Shown: positions 1-7,632 of the stretch, one piece after another | Numbering within the stretch: the first letter of the stretch is position 1 | How the letters are laid out: each line of letters starts with the position of its first letter | Origin: Hymenobacter artigasi | GTDB lineage: Bacteria; Bacteroidota; Bacteroidia; Cytophagales; Hymenobacteraceae | NCBI RefSeq assembly: GCF_012275535.1 | Contig: NZ_JAAVTK010000010.1 | Coordinates: 62,001-126,000 of the forward strand | Length of the DNA: 64,000 bases | Direction: 5' to 3' | The notes under the pieces: generated by a model | Told to the model about the DNA's origin: nothing | Seen by the model: only the letters and a program-made list of their open reading frames with translations | Databases searched by the model: none | Made by a program: the position numbers and the translations under genes

Positions 1-1
1 C

Positions 2-1435
2 GGTGCCCAGGAAGTGCCGGCGGTGGCGACCACGGCCTCCGGCCTGGGCGTGTTCACGCTGAGCCAGGACCAGGAGCGCCTGAAGTTTCGGGTGGTGGTG
101 AACGGGCTGAGCGGGGCCATTACCGGCGCGCACTTTCACATTGCCGGCCCTGGGGCCAACGCCCCGGTAGCCTTGAGCCTCTTGCCCTTTCTCACCGGTA
201 ATGTACTGGAAGGCGAAATTTCGTCGCAGGGCACCAATCCGCAGCTCACGCCCACGCTGCTGGCCGCGCTGGTGCAGGGCGGGGTATACATCAACTTCCA
301 CACGGCTGCTAACCCCGGGGGCGAAATCCGGGCGCAGGTGCTGCCCGAGCGGCGCGTGCTGCCCCTGGATGCCCGCTTCGACGGGGCGCAAATGGTGCCC
401 GCCGTCATAACTTCTGCCTCGGCCGTATCGGTGGGCCGGCTCGTGGGCACGCTCGACACCGTGCGGGTGCAGGTGGCCTACACCGGCCTGAGCGGCCCGC
501 CCTTGGAGCTGCGCTTTTACGCCGCCAATGCGGGCGTTGCCAACACGCCCGCCAACCTGGCGGGCACCGTGCCCGTGATACCCGGGGCCGGGGGCAACCT
601 GGTGGGCAACGTCATCACCTTCGAGATTACGGCCCCGACCCTGACGCCCGCCCTGGCCAACCTGCTGCTGAACACCGGCATAAACACCGTGCTGACCACG
701 GCCGCCAACCCGAACGGTGAAATTCGCGGGCAGGTTATCCGGCTGGCGCGCGAAGGCTACAGCATTGTACTGAACGGTGCCCAGGAACGGCCCAACCCGG
801 TGGTTAGCAACGGATATGGTGTGGGGTTTGTGAGCATCGACCGGGACCAGACCAATGCGCGTTTCGCCGCCGTGTGGGGCGGCCTGAGCGGCCCGGCCAC
901 CATGGGCCACTTCCACACCGGCACGGCTTCGCAGTCGGGCGCGGTGATATTCAACCTGGCATCTTACTTCGACAATGCCACTACCCCTACCTCGCTGGCC
1001 GGCTACTGGAAAAGCGACAACGCCGCGCCCTTCACTACGGCCCGGTCATTGGACTTCCGCAACGAGAATATCTACATGAATCTGCACACGGCTGCCAACC
1101 CCGGGGGCGAAATCCGGGGGCAGGTGTACCGGGGCGCGCGCAACCTGCAGGTAGTGCTGGCCACCCAGCCCGCCGCCGTGCTATCCGAAACGTTTAGCGC
1201 CGCGCCCAGCCCCTTCAGTTCCGCGCTCACGCTCTCCTTCGACGCCCGCTTTAGTGCTGCCGGCCAGCTGCGCATAACCGACCTGCTAGGCCGCACCGTT
1301 GCTACTCAGGCGGTGGCCGTGCGCGCCGGGGCCAATTCCCTGCCCATTGCCTTGCCCACTGCTGCCCCCGGCATGTACCTGCTCACGCTGGAAGTTGGCG
1401 AAACCCGCCTGACTACCAGAATTGCCAAGGAGTAG
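2..1435 (+). CDS. CHRD-domain secreted protein with T9SS sorting tail (5' end outside window)
   Basis: The reading frame is open to the first base of the window, so the start and any signal peptide lie upstream. Three CHRD domains follow each other, each opening with a GAQE/GAQM-type motif (about residues 1-112, 120-245 and 250-375) and closing with the typical NPxGEIRxQV motif, seen three times. The last 80 or so residues (PSPFSSALTLSF to the end) match a T9SS type A C-terminal sorting domain, with the LLGRTV and GMYLLTLE motifs. The protein is therefore probably exported to the cell surface or medium by the type IX system. The biological role of bacterial CHRD domains is poorly known, so no function is proposed. 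Confidence 0.85.
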   Translation, partial: GAQEVPAVATTASGLGVFTLSQDQERLKFRVVVNGLSGAITGAHFHIAGPGANAPVALSLLPFLTGNVLEGEISSQGTNPQLTPTLLAALVQGGVYINFHTAANPGGEIRAQVLPERRVLPLDARFDGAQMVPAVITSASAVSVGRLVGTLDTVRVQVAYTGLSGPPLELRFYAANAGVANTPANLAGTVPVIPGAGGNLVGNVITFEITAPTLTPALANLLLNTGINTVLTTAANPNGEIRGQVIRLAREGYSIVLNGAQERPNPVVSNGYGVGFVSIDRDQTNARFAAVWGGLSGPATMGHFHTGTASQSGAVIFNLASYFDNATTPTSLAGYWKSDNAAPFTTARSLDFRNENIYMNLHTAANPGGEIRGQVYRGARNLQVVLATQPAAVLSETFSAAPSPFSSALTLSFDARFSAAGQLRITDLLGRTVATQAVAVRAGANSLPIALPTAAPGMYLLTLEVGETRLTTRIAKE

Positions 1436-1747
1436 GGACCGGCAAAATGCCGCTTGCTGGATAATTTTAAGGTTGCATTAGCTATAAAGCATTTGCACTG
1501 AAACACTTTAGAAAAAAATAAGAGCTGCGGAATCTTTTGGTGCAATTCTTGTTGGCATCTCTGTGAAAGAATAGTTTTTTAAGGTGTTTTGGTATGGATA
1601 GGCTGGCCTCAATGGGGCCAGCCTATTTTTTTGCCTCAGCAGCCATATTTGCTGTAAGGATGTCCCGGCCCGCGCGTCAGGCCGGGTAAGATGCAGGCCC
1701 GGAGCCCGGTGTACCTTGCAGCGGTTACCGTTACGAATTGTGGTTTT
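1436..1747. other. intergenic stretch with one terminator
   Basis: This 312-base stretch is AT-richer than its neighbours. It holds the hairpin at 1598-1633 and otherwise no gene, repeat or clear promoter box that I can see. The next gene has no recognisable ribosome binding site. Confidence 0.6.
1598..1633 (+). terminator. intrinsic terminator after the CHRD gene
   Basis: A perfect 11-bp stem (ATAGGCTGGCC paired with GGCCAGCCTAT) is followed directly by a run of seven Ts. It sits about 160 bases after the CHRD stop codon. Confidence 0.8.
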
Positions 1748-2473
1748 ATGAAGCAGCTTGTTGAAAAGCACCCGTTGGCCATTCGGTGGTTTCATTGGGT
1801 CAACTTCCCCGTTCTCAGCCTCATGATTTGGAGCGGGATGTGGATATACTGGGCCAACGACGTGTACCGCCTGGGCTGGGGTAAAACCACGCTGGTCAAG
1901 TTCTTTCCGCAGTCTTTCTACGAAGCCTTCCACGTCGACCACAAGCTGGCGCAAGGCATGAGCTGGCACTTTGTGCTGATGTGGGTGTTTTTCCTCAATG
2001 GCCTGCTGTATGTGGGCTACACCATTTTTTCGGGCGAGTGGCGCTACCTGCTGCCCACCCGGCACTCCTTCAAAGAAGCCGTGCTGGTGACGTTGCACGA
2101 CTTCGGCCTATATAAAAAGCCGCTACCGGTGCGCAAATTCAACGGCGCGCAGCAGATTGCCTATACCTCGGTCGTTATCATGGGGCTGGGCTCGGTGCTC
2201 ACGGGGCTGGCCATTTACAAGCCCACGCAATTTGGCTGGCTGACCACGCTGCTGGGCGGGTATGAGTTTGCGCGCATCATTCACTTTGCGCTTACCATCG
2301 GCTACGTGCTGTTTTTCTTGGTACACATTGCCCAGGTGGTGCGGGCCGGCTGGAATAATTTCCGGGCCATGGTGGCTGGGTTTGAGATTGTGGAGATTGA
2401 ACCCGCCACGCACAAGCTGGAAGCCGGCCCCACGTCGCTGCCCGCCGCCGATGCTTCCCTTTCGCCTCAATAA
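1748..2473 (+). CDS. cytochrome b561-type membrane subunit
   Basis: A 241-residue membrane protein of the cytochrome b561 / thiosulfate reductase cytochrome b family. About four hydrophobic helices are visible, and candidate haem-ligand histidines lie in KHPLAIRWFHW near the N-terminus, in the HVDH and WHF region, and in the last helices (RIIHFAL, FFLVHIAQV). I chose the ATG at 1748 because the haem helix starts right after it; the longer frame adds 19 unrelated residues. The gene is followed after 15 bases by a molybdopterin oxidoreductase, so it very probably passes electrons between the quinone pool and that enzyme. Confidence 0.85.
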   Translation: MKQLVEKHPLAIRWFHWVNFPVLSLMIWSGMWIYWANDVYRLGWGKTTLVKFFPQSFYEAFHVDHKLAQGMSWHFVLMWVFFLNGLLYVGYTIFSGEWRYLLPTRHSFKEAVLVTLHDFGLYKKPLPVRKFNGAQQIAYTSVVIMGLGSVLTGLAIYKPTQFGWLTTLLGGYEFARIIHFALTIGYVLFFLVHIAQVVRAGWNNFRAMVAGFEIVEIEPATHKLEAGPTSLPAADASLSPQ

Positions 2474-2488
2474 TTGCCGCTTTTCGGT

Positions 2489-3322
2489 ATGACTGACCCT
2501 TCCCCCGCGTCCGCGCCGCTCGACGGCCCCGGCGCTTCGCCCCAAACTGAAGCCGCGATGCTGGCCGAGGCCCGCCGCCGCTCGCGCCGTTCCTTTATCG
2601 GGCTGGGGCTGGCCGGCCTCGCGGGCATTGGCGGCTGGCGCTGGCTGGTGTCGCAGCCCACCGATGAAGGCATTCCGTACCCGCTGCGCAATGCGCTTGA
2701 TGCCAACAGCCGCCTCAGCCACGCTTATTTCAAGCAAACGCGCCTGGCCCCCGAGTTTGCCCGCAGCCGCGCCAAAACGCCCCGCGTAAACGGTCGGGTA
2801 GGCCTCGCCGGTGACGTGGACCCCGCCACCTGGCGAATGCGTGTGCAGGCCTACGGCTCCGGCAAAACCCAGGAGTTTTCCCTGGCCGATATCCAGGCCC
2901 TGCCCAAAGTGGAGATGACCACCGAGCTCAAATGCATCGAAGGCTGGAGCATCGTGGTGCATTGGGCGGGTGCCCGGCTGTCCGATTTTCTGGCCCGCTA
3001 CCCGCTGGCCACCCGCAGCGGCCAGCCCGCCGACCCGCTGAACCCGCCCGCCGACCTGGCGCCCTACGTGGGCATGCGCACGCCTGATGAGCTATACTAT
3101 GTGGGCCTCGACATGGCCAGCGCCCTGCACCCGCAAACGCTGCTGTGCTACGAAATGAACGGGGAGCCGCTCACGGCCGCCCACGGCGCGCCGCTTCGCC
3201 TCGTTACGCCCCTCAAATACGGCATTAAGCACCTCAAGCGCATCGGCACCATCGCCTTCGCCGATACCCGCCCCAAAGACTACTGGGCCGAGCTGGGCTA
3301 CGACTGGGACGCCGGGCATTAG
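2489..3322 (+). CDS. Tat-exported molybdopterin-dependent oxidoreductase (sulfite oxidase fold)
   Basis: A 277-residue protein with an N-terminal twin-arginine signal (RRRSRRSFIG followed by a short hydrophobic stretch) and an oxidoreductase molybdopterin-binding domain. The Mo-ligand cysteine of the sulfite oxidase family is visible in LKCIEGWS (C149). The motifs LLCYEMNGEPL and HGAPLRLV further on are typical of the domain. It is translated just after the cytochrome b gene, so the two likely form a periplasmic redox enzyme with a membrane haem subunit, an arrangement like MsrP/MsrQ though the cytochrome is a b561 type. The substrate cannot be read from the sequence. I use the ATG at 2489 rather than the frame opening at 2474, as the latter overlaps less plausible sequence. 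Confidence 0.88.
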   Translation: MTDPSPASAPLDGPGASPQTEAAMLAEARRRSRRSFIGLGLAGLAGIGGWRWLVSQPTDEGIPYPLRNALDANSRLSHAYFKQTRLAPEFARSRAKTPRVNGRVGLAGDVDPATWRMRVQAYGSGKTQEFSLADIQALPKVEMTTELKCIEGWSIVVHWAGARLSDFLARYPLATRSGQPADPLNPPADLAPYVGMRTPDELYYVGLDMASALHPQTLLCYEMNGEPLTAAHGAPLRLVTPLKYGIKHLKRIGTIAFADTRPKDYWAELGYDWDAGH

Positions 3323-3326
3323 GTTT

Positions 3327-3399
3327 GGGTGTGGGGGTAGGAGGGTATGAGGTAAACAACTTAACCCTCACACCCCCACACCCCCATACCCTCTCCTAA
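3327..3399. repeat. G-tract inverted repeat, copy 1
   Basis: A perfect 12-bp inverted pair (GGGTGTGGGGGT at 3327 and its complement at 3372) plus a second pair (AGGAGGGTAT at 3339 with ATACCCTCTCCT at 3387) form an imperfect hairpin between two convergent genes. It belongs to the same family as the repeats at 8691 and 34328 and may act as a two-way terminator. Confidence 0.7.
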
Positions 3400-3698
3400 T
3401 GTACCACGCGCAACTCGTAGCGCTCGGGCTGGCCATTGAGGGCGGGCACATGCCATGCGCCTACGCGGCTGGGGCCGTAGCCCAGGTTCACTTTCACCCA
3501 TTCATCGCGGGTGGGGAGCAAGGCAATGATTTCCTGCTCCAGGCGGGACAAATCGTTGGGCGAGGGTTGGGACTGCTGGGCACCGCTGGTTTGTTCGTGA
3601 GCGACGCGGCGCAGCTCTTTTTCCATTTCCAGGTAGGTATTGACCTTTTCTTCGAGCGGAATAAGATTGGGGTTGAGGTAGTCGAGGTTGGAGGCCAT
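3396..3698 (-). CDS. small conserved-looking hypothetical protein
   Basis: A 100-residue soluble protein beginning MASNLDYLNPNLIPLEEKV, with an apparently helical middle (LEMEKELRRVAHEQ, DLSRLEQEIIALL) and a WHVP-containing end. I do not recognise a family. It has ordinary codon use, an ATG start and lies downstream of the DUF2256 gene in the same direction with a 91-base gap. Its stop codon falls inside the G-tract hairpin at 3327-3399. No signal peptide or membrane segment is seen. The opposite-strand frame over the same bases looks like a shadow. Confidence 0.6.
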   Translation of the reverse strand: MASNLDYLNPNLIPLEEKVNTYLEMEKELRRVAHEQTSGAQQSQPSPNDLSRLEQEIIALLPTRDEWVKVNLGYGPSRVGAWHVPALNGQPERYELRVVH

Positions 3699-3789
3699 AG
3701 AAAAGCGGCTGGAAATCCAGCAGATTGGTAAAGGATAAGGAGCTTCTCAACGCAGCCCCGGCCCCAAAAGATACGGCCGCGCCGGGCGG

Positions 3790-3966
3790 CTACGCCGGAG
3801 TGGAGCTGGTAGTGCCGGCGGCGGGCCGGTTGCGCTGGCACTTTTCGCCGCAGTATTTCACGTCGTCCCAGTTGGCGCGCCACTTTTTGCGGTACTCGAA
3901 TGGCCGGCCGCAGGTGACGCAGATTTTGGTGGGTAGCTGGCCTTTACGCAGTTTGGCGGGAAGCAT
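3790..3966 (-). CDS. DUF2256 small zinc-ribbon-like protein
   Basis: A 58-residue basic protein with the hallmark DUF2256 pattern: KGQLPTKICVTCGRPF, then YRKKWRANWDDVKYC and CGEKCQR. The two CxxC/CxxxC pairs (C15, C18 and the YCGEKC pair) suggest a metal-binding ribbon. Family members are short and often called cryptochrome-associated, but their function is unknown. The ATG at 3966 gives the usual family length; the upstream extension to 4134 has no family character. Confidence 0.85.
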   Translation of the reverse strand: MLPAKLRKGQLPTKICVTCGRPFEYRKKWRANWDDVKYCGEKCQRNRPAAGTTSSTPA

Positions 3967-4120
3967 AATGAGGGGTTGAGCAGGGGAGTAGCATGCAAAC
4001 GTCTGGCCCCGGCGCGAAGTTTTGGGTAATTTTGGACATTGGCGGGTTATTGAAGCGTTGTTGCCGCCAACTCCGGCCGTAGCGCCCCTCGATGGTCCAA
4101 AATGCGCTTTTAATTTCTCT

Positions 4121-4858
4121 ATGACCACAACCACCGCCCCCGACGTGCTGGGCCAGGCCCTGCTGGACTACCACCACGGCACCGCCGCCGCCACCGTTAC
4201 CGTGCATTGCAGCGCCGCCGATGATGAGCCGCTGCCGGCCGCCTACTTCTTCCGCACCCTGCTCCAGATGCCGGAGCTGGAGCGCATGGCCCTCGACGAA
4301 AGCCGGGGCCGCGTGCTCGACCTCGGGGCCGGGGCCGGCTGCCACAGCCTGGAGCTGCAAAGCCGGGGCTTCCAGCACGTGAGGGCCGTGGACGTATCGG
4401 CCGGCTCGGTGCAGGTGATGACTGAGCGCGGCGTGCGTACCGTGGCCCGCCACGACTTATTTGCCCCGCTACCGCCCACCGAGCTGCCCTACGACACCAT
4501 TCTGCTGCTCATGAACGGCCTCGGCCTGACTGGCACCCTCGACGGCCTCGATAAATTCCTGGCCCACGCCCGCACGCTGCTGGCCCCCGATGGCCAGATT
4601 CTGGCCACGTCCTCCGATGTGCGCTACCTCTACGAGGACGAGGACGGGGCACTGCTCATCAACCTCAACGGCCCGTACTACGGCGAAGTCGAATACACGC
4701 TCAGCTACAAGAACCGCACCGGCGAGCCCTTCCCCTGGCTGTTCGTGGATGCCGCCCTGCTCAACGACGCCGCCCAAACGGCCGGCTACACCGCCGAATT
4801 CCTCAGCGAGGATGAGAACGACCAGTACCTGGTGCGCCTCATGCCTGTTGGTAATTAA
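4121..4858 (+). CDS. class I SAM-dependent methyltransferase
   Basis: A 245-residue cytosolic protein of the Rossmann methyltransferase class. Motif I is clear (VLDLGAGAGCHS), followed by the acidic end of strand 2 (VRAVDVS) and the motif IV region (YDTILLLMNGLGLTG). The substrate is not evident. The ATG at 4121 (MTTTTAPDV) is preferred over the frame opening at 4022, whose extra residues have no family character. It is followed after 70 bases by a thioesterase on the same strand, probably in the same transcript. Confidence 0.85.
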   Translation: MTTTTAPDVLGQALLDYHHGTAAATVTVHCSAADDEPLPAAYFFRTLLQMPELERMALDESRGRVLDLGAGAGCHSLELQSRGFQHVRAVDVSAGSVQVMTERGVRTVARHDLFAPLPPTELPYDTILLLMNGLGLTGTLDGLDKFLAHARTLLAPDGQILATSSDVRYLYEDEDGALLINLNGPYYGEVEYTLSYKNRTGEPFPWLFVDAALLNDAAQTAGYTAEFLSEDENDQYLVRLMPVGN

Positions 4859-4928
4859 TAACTATGAATTAAGAATTCATCAGCAACCTTTTCAAGCCTA
4901 TTTCACTAACCTAATTCTTACTTCTTAA

Positions 4929-5363
4929 TTGATTTTGACCAACGCCATCACCTACCGCACCCGCTGGGCCGATATGGACCCGAACGGCCACATGCGCCAT
5001 TCCGCCTACGCCGACTATGCCGCCGACCAGCGCCTCGTTTTATTGGCCGAGTGGGGCTACGATATCAAGGAATTTGCGCGCCTGCGCCTGGGTCCCATCC
5101 TGTTCCGCGAAGAAACAACTTTCCTCAAGGAAATACACATTGGCGAAGAAATTCGGGTGGATAGCCGCTTGCGCAATGTGAACGACGACGGTACCCGCTG
5201 GAGCATCACCCACACCATTTACAAGGCCGATGGCCGCGTGGCTGCCACCGTAGCCGTCGACGGGGCCTGGCTCGACCTCGACCGCCGCAAGCTTACCACC
5301 CCGCCCGCCGAACTCGCCACGGCTTTCCGCGAGCTGCCTGCCTATGAGGTGCCGGTGAAGTAG
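4929..5363 (+). CDS. acyl-CoA thioesterase, 4HBT hotdog fold
   Basis: A 144-residue single hotdog-domain protein of the YbgC/4-hydroxybenzoyl-CoA thioesterase type. The typical RWADMDPNGHMRHSAY motif with the catalytic Asp (D in DMDPNGH) is near the N-terminus. There is no ATG at the expected start: the frame must open at TTG (4929 or 4935), because the next ATG is inside the catalytic motif. Such enzymes cleave acyl-CoA or acyl-carrier thioesters in the cytosol; the acyl group preferred here cannot be told. Confidence 0.85.
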   Translation: MILTNAITYRTRWADMDPNGHMRHSAYADYAADQRLVLLAEWGYDIKEFARLRLGPILFREETTFLKEIHIGEEIRVDSRLRNVNDDGTRWSITHTIYKADGRVAATVAVDGAWLDLDRRKLTTPPAELATAFRELPAYEVPVK

Positions 5364-5372
5364 AAAGGTGTA

Positions 5373-5416
5373 AAGAAGCAGCCCCCGAATTTCTCGATTC
5401 GGGGGCTGCTTCTTTT
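5373..5416. terminator. bidirectional terminator
   Basis: A long hairpin (AAGAAGCAGCCCCCGAAT with its complement, 17-18 bp, short loop) lies between the convergent thioesterase and DinB genes. A-run and T-run flanks on the two sides fit termination in both directions. Confidence 0.85.
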
Positions 5417-5428
5417 GGGTGGCTGGTG

Positions 5429-6001
5429 CTAGGCCTGGGCGTCGGCCCGCACCCCGGCAGTGGGTCGCAGGGCCTTGGTGATGCGGTCCAGCTGCTGCTG
5501 ATGGTGCAACAGGTGGTCGACCAAGTGCTCTATTACCTGATAGATGGTGATGCGGCCCGAGCGCGGATGTGGGAACACGGCCCGGTTCTGCTGCCGGCTC
5601 GGAAACTCGTTGAGCAGCCGCTCCATCTGGCGGCGGGAGGCTTCCCAAGACTTGCGCATCTCGGGCAGCGTGGGCAGCTCGCCGGCATCGGTGAGGGTAG
5701 CCACGCCGCGCGGCGCTTTGAACTTGAGGCCCGGCAGACGTAGCATCAGGCGCACAAACTGCACTCGCAGCTTTGTAAAAAAGCCAACCTTCGGCAAAAG
5801 CTCCTCCGCCTGGAGCTTTTTCTGGACGTATTTGAGGATGTTCTCCTCAACAAAAAGCAGGTGATGCACGACCTGCACCGCCGACCATTTGCCCGGCGCG
5901 GGAGCCTTGTTCTGGTCCGGCCCCAGCGCCTCGGCCGACGCCAAAAGTCGCTCAGTAGACCGTTCGAGCTGTTCAAATTTGAGGTGAAGGCGGTGATTCA
6001 T
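5429..6001 (-). CDS. DinB-family protein
   Basis: A 190-residue helical protein of the DinB/YfiT-like superfamily. The three metal-site histidine positions are visible: H in VQVVHHLLFVEEN in the first half and the VIEHLVDHLLHHQQQLD motif at the C-terminus. The segment APGKWSAVQV before the first His is typical of the family. DinB-like proteins include metal-dependent thiol transferases (bacillithiol or mycothiol linked), but many have no known role. The ATG at 6001 is chosen; the longer frame to 6175 adds 58 residues without family similarity. Confidence 0.85.
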   Translation of the reverse strand: MNHRLHLKFEQLERSTERLLASAEALGPDQNKAPAPGKWSAVQVVHHLLFVEENILKYVQKKLQAEELLPKVGFFTKLRVQFVRLMLRLPGLKFKAPRGVATLTDAGELPTLPEMRKSWEASRRQMERLLNEFPSRQQNRAVFPHPRSGRITIYQVIEHLVDHLLHHQQQLDRITKALRPTAGVRADAQA

Positions 6002-6142
6002 GCGGGTGGGGAGGATGAAAAATAGCCTTACGGCAGAGCGGGCGCAAAAGGTACGGCAACATTTTGATTGGCTTCGCGGCCCGATTCGGGCCGGGTGACC
6101 GAGCATAGCCGTCGGCGCGCCGCATAAGCTGCGGCCGGTGCC

Positions 6143-6150
6143 TAGTTTTG
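6143..6150 (+). promoter_or_regulatory. Bacteroidota -7 box close to the start codon
   Basis: TAGTTTTG matches the TAnnTTTG consensus exactly and ends 8 bases before the ATG of the following membrane protein gene. If used, the transcript would have almost no leader. No clear -33 TTTG is seen at the expected spacing. Confidence 0.45.
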
Positions 6151-6158
6151 CGGCACTC

Positions 6159-7562
6159 ATGCCCACTCGTTCCACATTCTTTTCGGCTCCTTGGCCTGCC
6201 CACTGGCGGGTGCTCGCCGTGCTGGCCCTCTACGCCGCCTACCTGCCCCTGAGCGGCTACACCGTGAGCCAGTTCCGCTTCGACGCGGCCGAATACTGGG
6301 AATTCTCCTTGAAATTCACGCAAAACGGAGGGTTTTCCCTGCTGGCTTTCGATGCGCCGATGCGGGGCTACCTGGGGCCGTTGCTGGTGCTGCCGGCGCG
6401 GCTGCTATGCCATTTCACGGGCTGGTCGATGCTCACCGGGGCGCAGGTGCTGGGGGCGGGCTGGGCGGCCGTGCTATTCGGTGTGGCCCTGCCGCAGCTA
6501 TGGGCCCAAGCTACGGGCCGGGCCCTGAGCGGCGGCCGCTGGCTGGTGCTGCTCAGCCTGTCTTTTATCTTCTGGCGCGACTATTTCAGCTTCACCCTCA
6601 GCGATGTGCCGGCGCTGGCGCTGCTGCTGCTGAGCCTGGCGGCGCTGGCGCGGCGCGGCTGGGGCTGGGCCGCAGTAGCCGGGCTGCTGCTGGCGGCGGC
6701 CATCAATATCCGGCCCATTTACCTGGCCAGCGTGCCGGGGGTGCTGTGGCTGTTGTGGAAGAATACGCAGCCGGCTTCCGGTTCGTCTATTTGGCGAAGT
6801 GGCGCGGCGCTGGCGGTCGGTTTGGCACTGGTGTGGCTGCCGCAGTTTTTAATTAATCTGCGGCATTTCCAGCAGCCCACGCCGCTGGTGCTGGCCGGGC
6901 AACCCGGTACCGCGCCGCTCTACCTGAAGCAGCTCACCTGGGGCACGGCGTTCCAGCGCTACGAATCGAGCTTGATTCCGGAAATCCCCCGCTCGCTGGT
7001 TTATGCAGATTCCGTTGGGCAGCGTGCCCTGGCCGGCGTGCCCGGCCGTCGGTTCGGTAGCTATGGCCAGTATGCGCAGTTTGCGCTGCATCAGCCCATT
7101 AGCACCAGTGGGCTCTACCTGCGCCACCTGTTCAACGGCCTGGATATTCGTTTCCCCACGCCCTATCCCCGGCAGCTGCAGCCCCCGGGCCAAGCTGCGC
7201 TGCGGCTGCTGAACTATGCGCTGCTCGGTTTGGGCATTTGGCTGGCCATATCCGCCGGGCTGAGAAACCGGCGTTTGGCCTGGTCACCCATGGCAGTAGG
7301 CGCATTGATAGCATTGCTGCTGCCGTGCCTGCTGGTGTTGCCCACGCTCATGGAAAGCCGGTTTTTGCTGCCTCTGCATCTGCTGGTGCTTACGGTGGTA
7401 GCGGGAACTTGGCAGCCGGGGGCGTGGTGGCGCGAGCTGGGCCCGCCTGTGCGCCGGGTAGCCTTGGTGACGGTGGCGGCCGGCTGGCTGTGGGGGTGCT
7501 GGCATGTATCAGAAGCCACAGCGGGGCAACTGCGCCCGCCGAGCGAGGCTCCGCAGGATTAG
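6159..7562 (+). CDS. polytopic membrane protein, GT-C glycosyltransferase-like
   Basis: A 467-residue integral membrane protein with roughly ten hydrophobic segments. After the first helix comes a periplasmic loop with the acidic motif FRFDAAEYWE, in the place where GT-C glycosyltransferases (ArnT/PMT type) carry their catalytic Asp. Other helices include long Ala/Leu stretches at about residues 95-110 and 150-180. The C-terminal part (about residue 360 on) holds two or three further helices. The architecture suggests transfer of a lipid-linked sugar on the outer face of the inner membrane, but that is an inference from layout, not from a clear family match. Confidence 0.6.
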   Translation: MPTRSTFFSAPWPAHWRVLAVLALYAAYLPLSGYTVSQFRFDAAEYWEFSLKFTQNGGFSLLAFDAPMRGYLGPLLVLPARLLCHFTGWSMLTGAQVLGAGWAAVLFGVALPQLWAQATGRALSGGRWLVLLSLSFIFWRDYFSFTLSDVPALALLLLSLAALARRGWGWAAVAGLLLAAAINIRPIYLASVPGVLWLLWKNTQPASGSSIWRSGAALAVGLALVWLPQFLINLRHFQQPTPLVLAGQPGTAPLYLKQLTWGTAFQRYESSLIPEIPRSLVYADSVGQRALAGVPGRRFGSYGQYAQFALHQPISTSGLYLRHLFNGLDIRFPTPYPRQLQPPGQAALRLLNYALLGLGIWLAISAGLRNRRLAWSPMAVGALIALLLPCLLVLPTLMESRFLLPLHLLVLTVVAGTWQPGAWWRELGPPVRRVALVTVAAGWLWGCWHVSEATAGQLRPPSEAPQD

Positions 7563-7578
7563 CGAAGTAGCTAATAAA

Positions 7579-7615
7579 AAAAGGCCCCGTCAGCTTTCGC
7601 TGACGGGGCCTTTCA
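7579..7615. terminator. bidirectional terminator
   Basis: A perfect 15-bp stem (AAAGGCCCCGTCAGC with its complement, TTTC loop) between convergent genes, preceded by an A-run and followed by TTTCAATTT. Confidence 0.9.
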
Positions 7616-7632
7616 ATTTCCATATTTCAACC

